Source: Bolinopsis microptera (lineage: Eukaryota > Ctenophora > Tentaculata > Lobata > Bolinopsidae). Taken from it: DNA of 64,000 nucleotides. Location of the stretch: positions 3,725,246 through 3,789,245 of the forward strand of contig NC_087081.1 of NCBI RefSeq assembly GCF_026151205.1, given 5' to 3'. The position numbers and the translations under genes are program-made. This document shows, in pieces, positions 1-11,300 of this stretch (positions are counted from its first letter, which is position 1; every line of letters begins with the position of its first letter). Below the pieces are notes generated by a model, which ran no database searches, was not told the DNA's origin, and saw only the letters and a list, made by a program, of their open reading frames with translations.

Positions 1-195
1 GAAATCCTAGCCCTCTAATCTGATCCTAACCCTAACCGAATCTCTAACATGTAACAAAAGCATAGGTATGCATTTAATTATTTAATTAACAGTGACCTGA
101 ACTGATCACTTTTATTTTTACTCCAGATTTATAACTTATATCGATCAAATGTGGTCATGTGTTAATTTTATGTTTTACACCAACTGTAAAGGCTG

Positions 196-589
196 GCTCT
201 TACTAATACTAATTCGCTCGCCCAAAAATTTCACGTGACTTTGGTTTTTATGGTTTTGCAGCCGTACAAAACGGTTTTACATAAACCCTAATTCCAACCC
301 TAACCCTAACCATAACCCCGAAGCTAACAATAACCCTTACCACAACCCTAACCCTAACCCGAGCCCTAAGGCTAAACAATCGTATTCATGGTTTACTAGC
401 CTGTCACGTGACCAAAACGGTTTTTTGCCCATAAATCTCCGTGGAAGAATTTTTACCCTATACGTCATGTGCAATGTGTGGTGATTCGGAATCAGCGTCA
501 AAAAATACACCGATTTAGATCAATTTCACACCCAAAGGGCCTTTTCACAAGAATTTTCTTAAAATTTGGGCGAGCGATTTAGTAGGAGC
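196..589. mobile_element. MITE-like element carrying telomere-like repeats, copy 1
   Basis: The ends are inverted repeats built on CGCTCGCCCAAA (left) and TTTGGGCGAGCG (right). The interior holds several CCCTAA/CCATAA telomere-like hexamers around 290-360, then a segment with CACGTGACC near 408. The same element lies in inverted orientation at 25230-25621, and the two copies align end to end. No ORF is present, so it is non-autonomous. The left end has a short insertion relative to copy 2. Confidence 0.75.
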
Positions 590-776
590 GGTAAAACTAA
601 AGGCTTGATGACTTACGTTTGAAGTTCATGTATCAGACTAAGTGAATACTGCGAGCGTGCAAAGTGCGAGCGTGCTAAATCACTCTATGCTTTATAGTCG
701 ATCTTTGAGATTGTTCTAAATGGCCCCCGACAGTTGAAACTAAATGAAACCAACTTCCATCGATGTATTTTCGGTT

Positions 777-902
777 GACCATTGGTAATGGTCTGGCCCG
801 GCGCGCGCTACTTCGCTTCGTAGCACTTGCCATCGGGCCAATATTTCGAGAAGAAAGCGGCGCGCGCTACTTCGAAGAAATTTAGACGAGTAACATTCGT
901 CA
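777..902. repeat. GC-rich structured dispersed repeat, copy A
   Basis: This AT-rich region contains a GC-rich island with TGGCCCG ... CGGGCCA arms, an inner GCTAC/GTAGC stem and a GGCGCGCGC block. A closely similar copy is at 1801-1928. Neither has an ORF. Flanking ATTTTCGG occurs on both sides (768-775 and 906-913) and may be a target duplication. Confidence 0.6.
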
Positions 903-1150
903 AATTTTCGGACGCTGATTCCAAATTTCACCCCTTGACGAGATATTGCAGGCGAAAAACTGTCTCGATCACGTGATACATTATGACCGTATAAGTATAA
1001 CTATAAGGAAGTTAGTCTAATTTATCGTTAGGGTTAAGGTTTCAGCTTATGCTTTTGTAAAGGATTGGGTTACTGTTAGGCCTAGGGTTGAATTCAGGCA
1101 AAAGCCGCCGCCTAGCTGAGCAATTTGGCATTGCACTTGCAAAGATCATC

Positions 1151-1230
1151 TTGTAGATTTATAACCTACCAGGACGCGTGCCGACTGCCGAGTTGGACTC
1201 GGAACAAATATTTTACGAGTATCACCCGTT
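1151..1230 (-). mobile_element. 80-bp mobile element with 10-bp target duplication, copy 1
   Basis: An 80-bp unit is flanked by perfect direct repeats AAAGATCATC (1141-1150 and 1231-1240). Read on the minus strand it begins AACGGGTGATACTCG and ends GGTTATAAATCTACAA. The same unit on the plus strand at 24688-24767 has its own, different 10-bp duplication. There are no terminal inverted repeats and no tail. It may be a very short SINE-like retroposon or a solo DNA-transposon remnant. Confidence 0.7.
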
Positions 1231-1800
1231 AAAGATCATCACGATTCAAATAATACAATTTAATGTATATTCAATATTATAGCCTGCCAGCAGCTTTTGC
1301 TATAAAATCAGCTAATATAATCAGCTATGAGCTAAATAAATGGAATTTGAAAAAGGTGCATAGGGAGCGTTGACATATTACGTCAATCCATTTTTATACA
1401 GCAAGTAAGAAAAGCTGTCGTTAAGCACAAAGCAGTAAAAATGTTCAAAGATGTGTTCATGATCACTATCAGTGTTTAATATCGCATATCATCTTCATCA
1501 AATGGGGTTTTGTGTATGAACTAGTTCAACGTTAAAAAATTAACTTTTAAAATTAACCAACGTTGGCCTACAAAACGTTTAAGAACTTTTCATTCACAAT
1601 CTAAAAGTAAAATTAAATACAACGTTAAAACGCTCTTCAATTTTAAACGTTGCTCATATCAATTGGTTTATCTTTTTGGGCGTTCGTGTAATGTTTTTTA
1701 TCCCAGTTTCAACGTATTTTCAGTTTCAATGAGTCAGCTAGAACATAGAAACTTAATCAGAATCTCTATTTCCAGACTTTCATAATCAATAATGATCATT

Positions 1801-1928
1801 GACCATTGTTAATGATTTGGCCCGGCGCGCGATACTTCCAACTTCGTAGCTCTTGCCATCGGGCCATTTCGAGAAGAAAGCGGCGCCGCGCGCGCTACTT
1901 CGAAGAAATTTAGACGAGTAACATCCGT
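1801..1928. mobile_element. GC-rich structured repeat, copy B, with 14-bp direct repeats
   Basis: This is the second copy of the 777-902 unit. It is bounded by perfect direct repeats CAATAATGATCATT at 1787-1800 and 1929-1942. A duplication of this length is typical of LINE-mediated insertion. The unit is non-coding and can fold through TGGCCCG/CGGGCCA. Confidence 0.65.
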
Positions 1929-2072
1929 CAATAATGATCATTATGATTAGGCTCACAACAGCTGGAATAATTATAAAATAAGTTAACCTCCTTTCTGGCT
2001 CACTTGTGGACTGCTTCAGAACGCTATACTATATATAACTGTCTAATTTAATAATTGGAAGAGAACTCCATC

Positions 2073-2163
2073 AGGCCTAGCTGAACCAAGCGGGGAGTTG
2101 ATACACCTTTCACAAGCAAGAGCCACTTTGGTCTACTTGCTGTGAGGTGTCTCAGCTACGCCT
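2073..2163 (+). ncRNA. Candidate structured RNA (nested stems)
   Basis: Outer arms AGGCCTAGCTGA (2073-2084) and TCAGCTACGCCT (2152-2163) pair at 11 of 12 positions. Inside them, ACACCT-TT-CAC-A-AGCAAG pairs with CTTGCTGTGAGGTGT as a 15-bp stem with small bulges. A T-rich run (TTTTCTTTTTTTT) begins 18 nt downstream and would serve as a pol III terminator. No tRNA, snRNA or snoRNA family was recognised, and a DNA foldback is an equally simple reading. Confidence 0.3.
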
Positions 2164-2922
2164 ACATGGGTTGGGGGTCCCCCCTTTTCTTTTTTTTGCT
2201 TTGCTGTTTGTTCTGCACTGATCACCATTATTTAGGACTCGAAATGATTTAGTGTTTTACAGTGTGGGAGCTTGGGAGTAACTCTTAGAGGGAATATCTT
2301 CGATCAGATTTGCAAGGGTTTTGCTTGACCGTCCTTTTTCCAGTTCCCGCTCTCAATAGCGATTCATCAACTTCAAGAGCGCTTTTTCCATGGGATTTAT
2401 TTTCGTTGACTTAAATATTGCGTAGTTTAAACTCCATGATATCATTGTGGTAATTTAATTTCCCGAAGCTGCAAGATTTTGCAGTTTTCAATTCCCGGGT
2501 GCAGATAATTATATAGACTTAAAATAGAATTAAAGTCGATGAACCAAGCGCTTAAGGGCTGTTGCAATCTATAAATCAATTCTATATTGGAGAAACTCTT
2601 TAGTCTCGTCTAATAGACAATGTCCTTGGCAAAACGATTTACTATAATATATGTAGAGGCTGGAACAAGTTTGTAATGTTGGGGGGACTAGCTCATGAAC
2701 TATGTTGTTGAGTGCCATAATTTCGTTGACTTTTTTCGCAAAGTGCCCCTTGAAAACATCATATACTAGTAGAGTTTTCTGTGCCTCCAGCAGACCAAGG
2801 AAAACCTTTCCGTCGTTAACTTACGGCACAATAAAGTTCTCATAGTTGTCATATTCTGGACAAAAAGTTCGAATTTTTGAAAAAAATTCAACGGACTTTA
2901 ACTTTGACGGACCTTAAATGAA

Positions 2923-3000
2923 CGGACTTTATTTGAACGGACATTAAGATGAACGTTAAGGCCTCCAGCGTTCAATTAATGTCCGTCCAAATAAGGTCCG
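2923..3000. repeat. Short inverted repeat
   Basis: Arms at 2923-2947 and 2976-3000 are near-perfect inverted copies (core CGGACTTTATTTGAACGG against CCGTCCAAATAAGGTCCG). A weaker related copy precedes at 2888-2918. Probably a small foldback element. Apart from this and the 2073-2163 structure, I see no gene between 1950 and 4190. Confidence 0.5.
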
Positions 3001-4196
3001 ATAAGATATATACTAGGTAATCACTTCTTTTTTCTAATTTGAATCGTATCCATAGCTGTATAATACTAATAGTGTAACTGTAGAGTGTCCTTATTATCTA
3101 CAGTCTACTTGATAAACTTCGCATTATTTCAGTATTCCGCTAACAAAATTAAAAGTTGTTCCATTGAAAAGTTTTGCCACTGCCAGCACCTGTTATACTT
3201 TGATAATATGATACGGATTATTAAAATAATTAACGCCGGTTAATACTTAATTATAATAAATTCTAGTTATCGTGGCTTAGACCCAGACTTCAATACTTGA
3301 ATTAGTATGTTAGAATTACTTTGTGGTTAGTACATGGCACGGTACATCATTGACACGTACAGGCGCCAAACCCAACTTTAAATTACAATTCTGTTATAGC
3401 TGGAAGAAGTTACAAATTATTCTAATTTTAATTCCGGTCACAATTTCTTATCGCTATAATATCAGTAATCACATTTTCCATACATTTAATTTTAGTTACT
3501 GAATTTTGGCGGTTGTTTATCATTATCAGTATACCAAATTATTGTAAATGTAAAACTGATAACTCACGTGAAAATATTTGGGCGGTAAATATGTTTGTTA
3601 TTTAAGTATTTAGAATGGTAAAACATAATTAACATAATTAACATAATTAACTCCGTGAATTTTACCATAATTAGAGAGGTGTACTCCGTGAATTTTGGGA
3701 AGTTTTTCTGACCTTCTACCGGCAGCGGGGAATATGTTTTGAATATTATATATTATGTTTAGTGGTGATTATCTTAGTGAAGTGCTGTTATACTACTACC
3801 GTGAATGTGCCATTGACACACCATGTTTGGTGCATGCACTGTGAAATCGGTTCAATTAGTGGGTTTTCTGAATATAATATGTGATAATATGTGAATATTA
3901 GGGCCTGTACTCTGCACTACTCAGCTGGATGATGACGGTGTAAATGGATTAATACCAAATAAGATAGCCCCCTGTCCGACCCTAATTACTGATCTAATCC
4001 TAATCTCTAATTCACGAGGATTCTGTATATACTCCTTCATAAAATTACCATTTTCACACAAAATACAGAAAGGCTTCTTATTCAGCTCCGGAGCAGTGAT
4101 TGTGATCCAAATTATTTTGGGTTTTGTTATTTTGTTATTTTCTAGTCTTTGTTTTTGCGATGACGCATGGGTTGTCCGTTACAAATGCGAGACGGC

Positions 4197-4550
4197 TGAT
4201 GTCATGATATTTTGCTGCTGTCATGATGTTTTGCTGCTGTCATGATGTTTTGCTGCTGTCATGATGTTTTGCTACTGTCATGATGTTTTGCTACTGTCAT
4301 GATGTTTTGCTGCTGTCGTGATGTTTTGCTACTGTCATGATGTTTTGCTAATGTCATTATTTTTTGCTATTGTCATGATGTTTTGCTACTGTCATGATGT
4401 TTTGCTGCTATCATTATGTTTTGCTGCTGTCATGATGTTTTGCTACTGTCATGATGTTTTGCTGCTGTCATGATATTTTGCTGCTGTCATGATGTTTTGC
4501 TGCTGTCATGATGTTTTTCTACTGTCATGATGTTTTGCTCCTGTTGTTGC
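4197..4550. repeat. 19-bp minisatellite
   Basis: About 18 tandem copies of TCATGATGTTTTGCTGCTG, varying mainly at the CTGCTG/CTACTG positions. No splice site or gene was found next to it. It lies about 0.8 kb upstream of the first candidate exon of the protease gene. Confidence 0.9.
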
Positions 4551-5379
4551 TTTGCTACTGACCGCCGGGGAGATTTGTATTTCGTTTAGAGGATTTAGTT
4601 CACGGGTATGGTAAAAGGAATACAAATACAATTATTGTAAAACGCAGAAATGAATTATTACCGTCTCAAGAATAAATTTCGTTTTGACGAGTCCACACAT
4701 TTTTATATTAACACTGAATCGGATAGCCACCATCAGTAATTTATATTTGATCGCTTTAAACCGATAATAGCATTAGGAATCTGTCCGCTGTCTCAGAGTT
4801 ACGCCCTGCAAACCTAACTCTCACCCTACAACCCTTATTAACACAGATTACTCACTACACCACTCTCTCCATTTCTCTCTATCAATTCTAATACCTAGTC
4901 TGAATTTGATGTTTGCCTCGGAAACTTTGTTCCTAACCCGGACTAGTTTGCTCGGGTTGTTAGTTTTCAGTGGACTTGTACTCGGCGGGCACTCCGGCTC
5001 CGGGTTTAAAGAAAATTGTAAGTTGCGACTTGGACAGTAATTAGTTTGCATATTCGAAGTTTTGTGATTAATCACACTTTGTGGTACGTAGGCACCTAAC
5101 TGAGCCAAGAACACTCCTGCCTTCCGGTTTGATAATTAATTTCCGTTTAACATTTCTCGGCAATGCTCTGAAAACTTAAAAGATTTATAACCGGTTTACA
5201 GGGATTGGGTACTCGAACGAGTTGAGTGTTTAAAGAATCGTGGAGATCAGGAACTTTATCACATACTGGAGTAGAGTCCTTGTAAATACACTTGGTTGTA
5301 GAATAGATAAAAGTCAAGCGGTGCATATCCAATCCGACTTTAAGTGACCAAGACAACTCCAATTCAGGCAGAAACCCAG

Positions 5380-8300
5380 TTAATTGTGAAGCTGGGGACG
5401 CTTGCAGAGGAACATGTTTTGCAGGACAGAAGGCAGACTATTACTGTGTCGGACAGTGCGTTTCTAACAGTGAGTTTCTACTATTTCAAACCGCCCAACT
5501 AGTTACATTTTAAACAACGTTCAACTTATTTCAATCAGCTTGTTTAATTATTTACGATTTTTGGCTGGATGGTAGTCTCTGTCAGTCTATTAGTTTATTT
5601 ATAATTTATTAGTTTATTTATAATCTATCAGTTTATCTATAATCTATTAGTTTATTTATACATTCGTGCCAGCACCTAGACTGTGTGGATACAACTATAT
5701 TTCTACCACTACTTGTGTGGCTTCCTACTTCTTCCGCTCACCGTTTTAGATTCAGTTGGACTGGTGCAGCTTTTTAGACGTTTTACGTTTGACTTGCATG
5801 TGTATTGTTACGGGTTTTTATAGTGTGATAATATTCTTCCTAATTTAATGCTGAGTAGTAACTGATCGAGGAGAGGGTGGTAGATATTTTGAAATAGTCG
5901 TCTAATTCGATGGAATTTGGGAAAACCTTTCCGTAAAACTAAAGGGATTATGCCCTGCATTTAACGAAATAAAGTGAGCTGGAGCTACATTCTTTTGTAT
6001 GTGTTGGTCGATTATCCCGAATACAATTTCTAGATTTTTCTCTGACTGAAGAAAATGAATTTTGAGTAGGTGATTGTAATTCTAAATAATATTGCATCCA
6101 GTTCGGAAATATTATTTAAATGAAGATGAAATAAAATTTAGTCAACAAAATGATAGCATTGTCGCACAGAGTACTGTGTAGTGTGTAGTGTATAGTGTGT
6201 ACTGTGTAGTGTGTACAGCTAGAGCTATAGCTAATCATTTGAGATTTCACATCATTGAATCTACCCCAAAATGTCTATCACGTGACAGACCGTACCTCAG
6301 ATTTCAAGTCGCCATCGAGCTAAATACTTAAATATCCGGAGAAAACTTTGATGAAAGGCTAATTTTGAAAATGTCCTACCGGTGAGACATTTTCAGATTT
6401 CGGCTTTCCGCGACCCAGATTCCGCCCAAGATTCCACCAGATACCACCTCAGATACCACCTCAGATACCACGAGAACTGCGTCCTGTGAAGATGACTACG
6501 CTAAATGTACGCCCTGGCTCCACCTGTGTTCCAACTCGGTGGTCGCTAAAGTTTGTAGGCAGAGTTGTGGGCTCTGTGATGTAGGTAGGTGCTTTAACAG
6601 TCTGTGTAGTGAGTTATGTAATTTATGTAATAAAGGTTATAAGCAGTTATTTAGGTTTCAATAATAAATATTACCCCATCATTATTATGAAGTTTAAATC
6701 TTTACGGTGGACATTTCATCTCATACTGTTCTGGAGGGTGGTGCCAGAAAGGGATACACGTATAGTTATTGTAAGGTTAATATAAGTATTATATAAGGGT
6801 TATATAAGGGTAATATAAATATAAGGGTAATATAAGGGTAATGAAAGGGTAATTTAAGGGCAATATAAGAGTCATATATTTTCAGTGCCCAAAGAAGCTT
6901 GCGATGGGTTCATGTGTGATGGTACGTGCGTTCCTCTAACTTTCCTGTGTGATGGAGTTAAAGATTGTCAAGACAACAATGACGAGCTTAACTGTAATTA
7001 CTTTCCGGAACTGTGGTTCACCGCCAGACGTGAGTTATTATGTTGTGGCTTTGTCCTAATTGCTAGTTAATTGCTATTTAGTCCTAATTGCTAGTTAATT
7101 AAGATTTTGGGTATCGGGCCATCATTATTACGTTACTATCGGCCGTTCCCCTCATGCAGGTCTATTTTATCCATATATATATTTTATGGTGTAATTTTGT
7201 GATTGTTCTATTTATAATGGTGACTATAATGACGACTCAATGGCTATAAACGTATACACGTCTTAAAGGAGAAATGAGAACACACAATTTGTGTTGAACA
7301 AATATGTATCACATTTAATTTTCATCATCCTTTCAACTAAATTTGTAACCAACATTTCCATCGACCGGAAACACGTATACCTGTATAGTATACGTCAGCA
7401 AAGAACTTATATAACGTAATTTGTCGAGTAAGATACTCTGTTCATCCGTCATCGACCATCGTTGAGGAGCATAAAGCATTAAAACTGTTTATATAATTTG
7501 TAATTCAAATGGAAGCCTACAATGAATTTGGTCCGGATTTATTTTCTCAATACAAACTACATTTTATGTATTTTAAGTAAATACCAGTTTATACGTCTGT
7601 CCCACGGTGCTTCGAATTTTTTTGCTTCACGCATTTTTTATGTACCAACACATGAACTTAACATAATTTAGTAGGTTCCTACTTTCAACCGAACTTTTAC
7701 TTTTTATTAGAAGTAGAATTATCAAGTTATGGGCCAGGCACACAGTCTTTAGTCTTTGTAAAGGTCTTTAGGACCTGATTCATACCTAGCACCTTATAAG
7801 TGTCGGATTGCTTTGGCACCACATTATTCATTAATCCACGTGGATTCGTCGCCTAATCTGTTTCTCTTATCTGCAGTGCATAATGAAATAATGAAATAAT
7901 GAAATGGTAATGAATAATGTAAATGATAAAATTCTCAGCAATCTACGACTACAACCATTTGTATTGATTGTGCAAAAAGCCTTAAGTGTGTGGGATCTTG
8001 ATTTAATTGATTTAAGTTGTCATTAAACCCTTCTAATAGGTTTCACGCCTTGAAACACAACACTTCCATTACTTGGACTGACTAATTAGCAATTATACTC
8101 CAATTCTTTCTATTCATACACTATACAATTTACATTGTACACTCAATAGGCTATCGACAACTATGTTTTGTGTGACAAATGGTTAATTGCACATCCAATA
8201 ATATGTATATCTGAGCATATCTAAAATTTGAAGATATATTATTATAAATTTGCTGTGTTCATCATAATCCGAGCTTATACCAAGTTTCATTATTTACTGC

Positions 8301-11300
8301 CTTGTCATTTGTATCGCACGATGTATGTTTGAGTATGTGCCAAAATACCATGTTCTAGGTATCTCTTAGGCAATAAAATCGATCTAAAAGTCCTTTCGCG
8401 TAAATTTCCAAAGTTTACGAAAAAGAGGTTCCGGCGAGGTTCGAACTCGCGACCTTCTGCGTGTGAAGCAGACGTGATAACCACTACACCACGAAACCTT
8501 GAACAATTGTCCGTCGATCCTGATAATTTGGCCCATCTTTAATGAGCATTATTCGGAGATTCAAGGATTAGTCCGTCCAAAAACGGGCAAATAAGGTAAA
8601 TATTTAAAATTTTAATCCAGAAAGTTGTGGATTAGACGCAACTTGTTACTGGATCCCTATCGAGCTTACATAATGGACACAAAATGTTATTCGATTATAA
8701 TTATTTAAAAATAATAACAACACTACAAATCTATTACATTTCTTGAGTATTATGTAACGTGAATCTTGATGGAAAGGTTTTAAACGGGTACAGCAAGTAC
8801 AAACCCAGGCTTCATTATCCATAACATGGAGCCTCAATTTAATTTGTATTGAAAATCTCTAATATACTGCCTCGTCATTGGTAGGCTACAAATTGTACCA
8901 CATACTTGACTAAGTGCCAAAGTTTCGTTTAGAAAGATTTTGATCATGCACGGAACAGTGATCACTATAATATTAATAATGAATACAGTATTCTAGCATA
9001 CATTTCAAAATTTTACAAAAGAAGGTTCCGGCGAGGTTCGAACTCGCGACCTTCTGCGTGTGAAGCAGACGTGATAACCACTACACCACGAAACCTTGAA
9101 CAAATGTCATTGTTTAGATATTTATATGCCTAATAATTTCGCACGTTTTTTTAAACGACGCATATCCAAACACCAAAGTCAATCTTTTTGGTTGCGAATA
9201 TTACTTTGTATTTAAAGTTTTGGGTCAACATTTTTGTTTTAAGGTAAAGTTAATTAGCTTTAGACATCACAAATTCGCACAATAAAGTCAAACATGTTTT
9301 GCTTTCACAGGCACTCGACGCTGTGGTGTAAGAGCAAGCGACATCCCGGACACGGATATCTCAATTCAATTCTCAAAATCCAAGAAAACAATGAACATGC
9401 GGCGAGGAAAAGTAAGGAGACGACAGAAGAGATTGGTGAATGGAAAGTATGCAGCGTCATATTCGTGGCCGTGGAACGGAATCCTGCTGAGTGACAATAA
9501 ACGTGACCAGACATTAGTAAGAACATTTTGACGTTTCTTTTTAACAAATCAAGATCAATTGTTATTTCATGGTTCTTGAACTGATTAAACAAAAGATCGA
9601 GGTTCGACCGGGTTTTGAACCCGGGACCTTCTGCGTGTTAAGCAGATGTGATAACCACTACACCACCGAACCGACACACAGATGACAATGTTGCTATTTT
9701 AATTTTCTAGCACGCCTATTTCAATGCCTAAAATTCTACCTTTTTCGTTTCAAGAGCTTCGATTTTAGCTCAAATAAATCAATTAGAAATTAACAAAAGG
9801 CAAACTCCAACCGAATTCGCTGACATTTAATCAGATATAAGTAGATCAACACCATCTTGCATATGCATATTTTCTCGGATAATATTATATTTATAATGAT
9901 TATGTTTCGTATCAGAATCAACTGAATATCAAAATCATTTTAGGCCTTAGGTCATGAGTCTCCATGAAGTATAATATTGGCGTTGCAAATGACAGACTTC
10001 TGCGAAAATTGTGACTTTTTGACTGCCTAAAATTCTTAATTTTATCAAATAGATAATATAATTCCCCTTATAATTACAGTGCTGGCAAGCCGCCAAATTA
10101 TAGATTAGATAGCTATTAAGCTATATAAGTTGCAGGGAGGTAGGGGGATGTTTTGCGATATAAGACTTATAATAAGAACATGTTATGGCCTTTATATATA
10201 TTCAATCTCATGAGACGATTACCCCTTTGATATTCTATTGCAAATTTGAGGGACAATTTCGACAACAATTAGACCACTAAAAGAGGACGGAGTACAGGTA
10301 CAGATTTTCCAGACTTTTAAAATGTATCGATATCTCAGGACCAGAAGAAGAAGACATTTTGCGGAGTTACTCTAATTCACCCGGAATGGGCAGTGACGGC
10401 TGCTCACTGCGTCGTTAGTTCCGGGGGGAGTGTCCAGTCCCCTGACTTCCAGATGACTTTTGGCAAGGTGTGCTGTTTTATACTTGAATAGTAGTGACAT
10501 TGTAGATTGGTTGAAAAGAGATAAGACTAAGAGTGATTCAATATAGGTGACTTGCAGCTTTGATCGATCATCGTCAGTTCCATCAACCACGATTATTTCC
10601 AAACCCTTCCACTTCCAGAGATCCATCAGTTCCTTAAAAATAATATTTCAGCACTACACGGCACGAACTGGGTCAGAGAGGTTAACAAATCAAGTGAGAA
10701 ACGCATCAAGAATATTATTCTTCAGGGACTACGAGGACACAGGTATAAATAAAAATATTTCCGAGAAACGTAACAAAACGACTGCAATTTAATTACGATA
10801 AATTCATTCTATTTGCTTACGAATTGTTTGTTCAACTTGACCAGAATCCAGTGAACAAATCACATCTATACTTACATCTAAAAACCTAGTGAACTGTTTT
10901 CATTGGTTATTAAACTTATTCCAGACATCTACAACGACATAGCTCTTCTAAAGCTGAATGAGTCAGTGGTCCTGAACGACTTTGTTAACATTGTGTGTCT
11001 GCCATTATCTCTTGATGTAGAGCAGTTTCACCGGACCGGAGGAGTGGCTACAGGATGGGGCTACGACGAAAAAGGTAACCACGGTAACCGTAACCACGGT
11101 AACCGTAACCACGGTAACCGTAACCACGGTAACCGTGACCACGGTAACCGTGACCACGGTAACCGTGACCACGGTAACCCTGACCACGGTAACCCTGACC
11201 ACGGTAACCGTAACCACGGTAACCGTAACCACGGTAACCGTAACCACGGTAACCGTGACCACGGTAACCGTGACCACGGTAACCCTGACCACGGTAACCG

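Noticed and set aside
1-360. Chromosome end (telomere)
   Set aside because: CCCTAA units are few, degenerate and lie inside an element with inverted ends that recurs at 25 kb.
10547-10636. Extra protease exon after the TTGCAG at 10555
   Set aside because: The exon at 10652 joins in phase with both neighbours and restores the S1 fold; an added segment would break the spacing.
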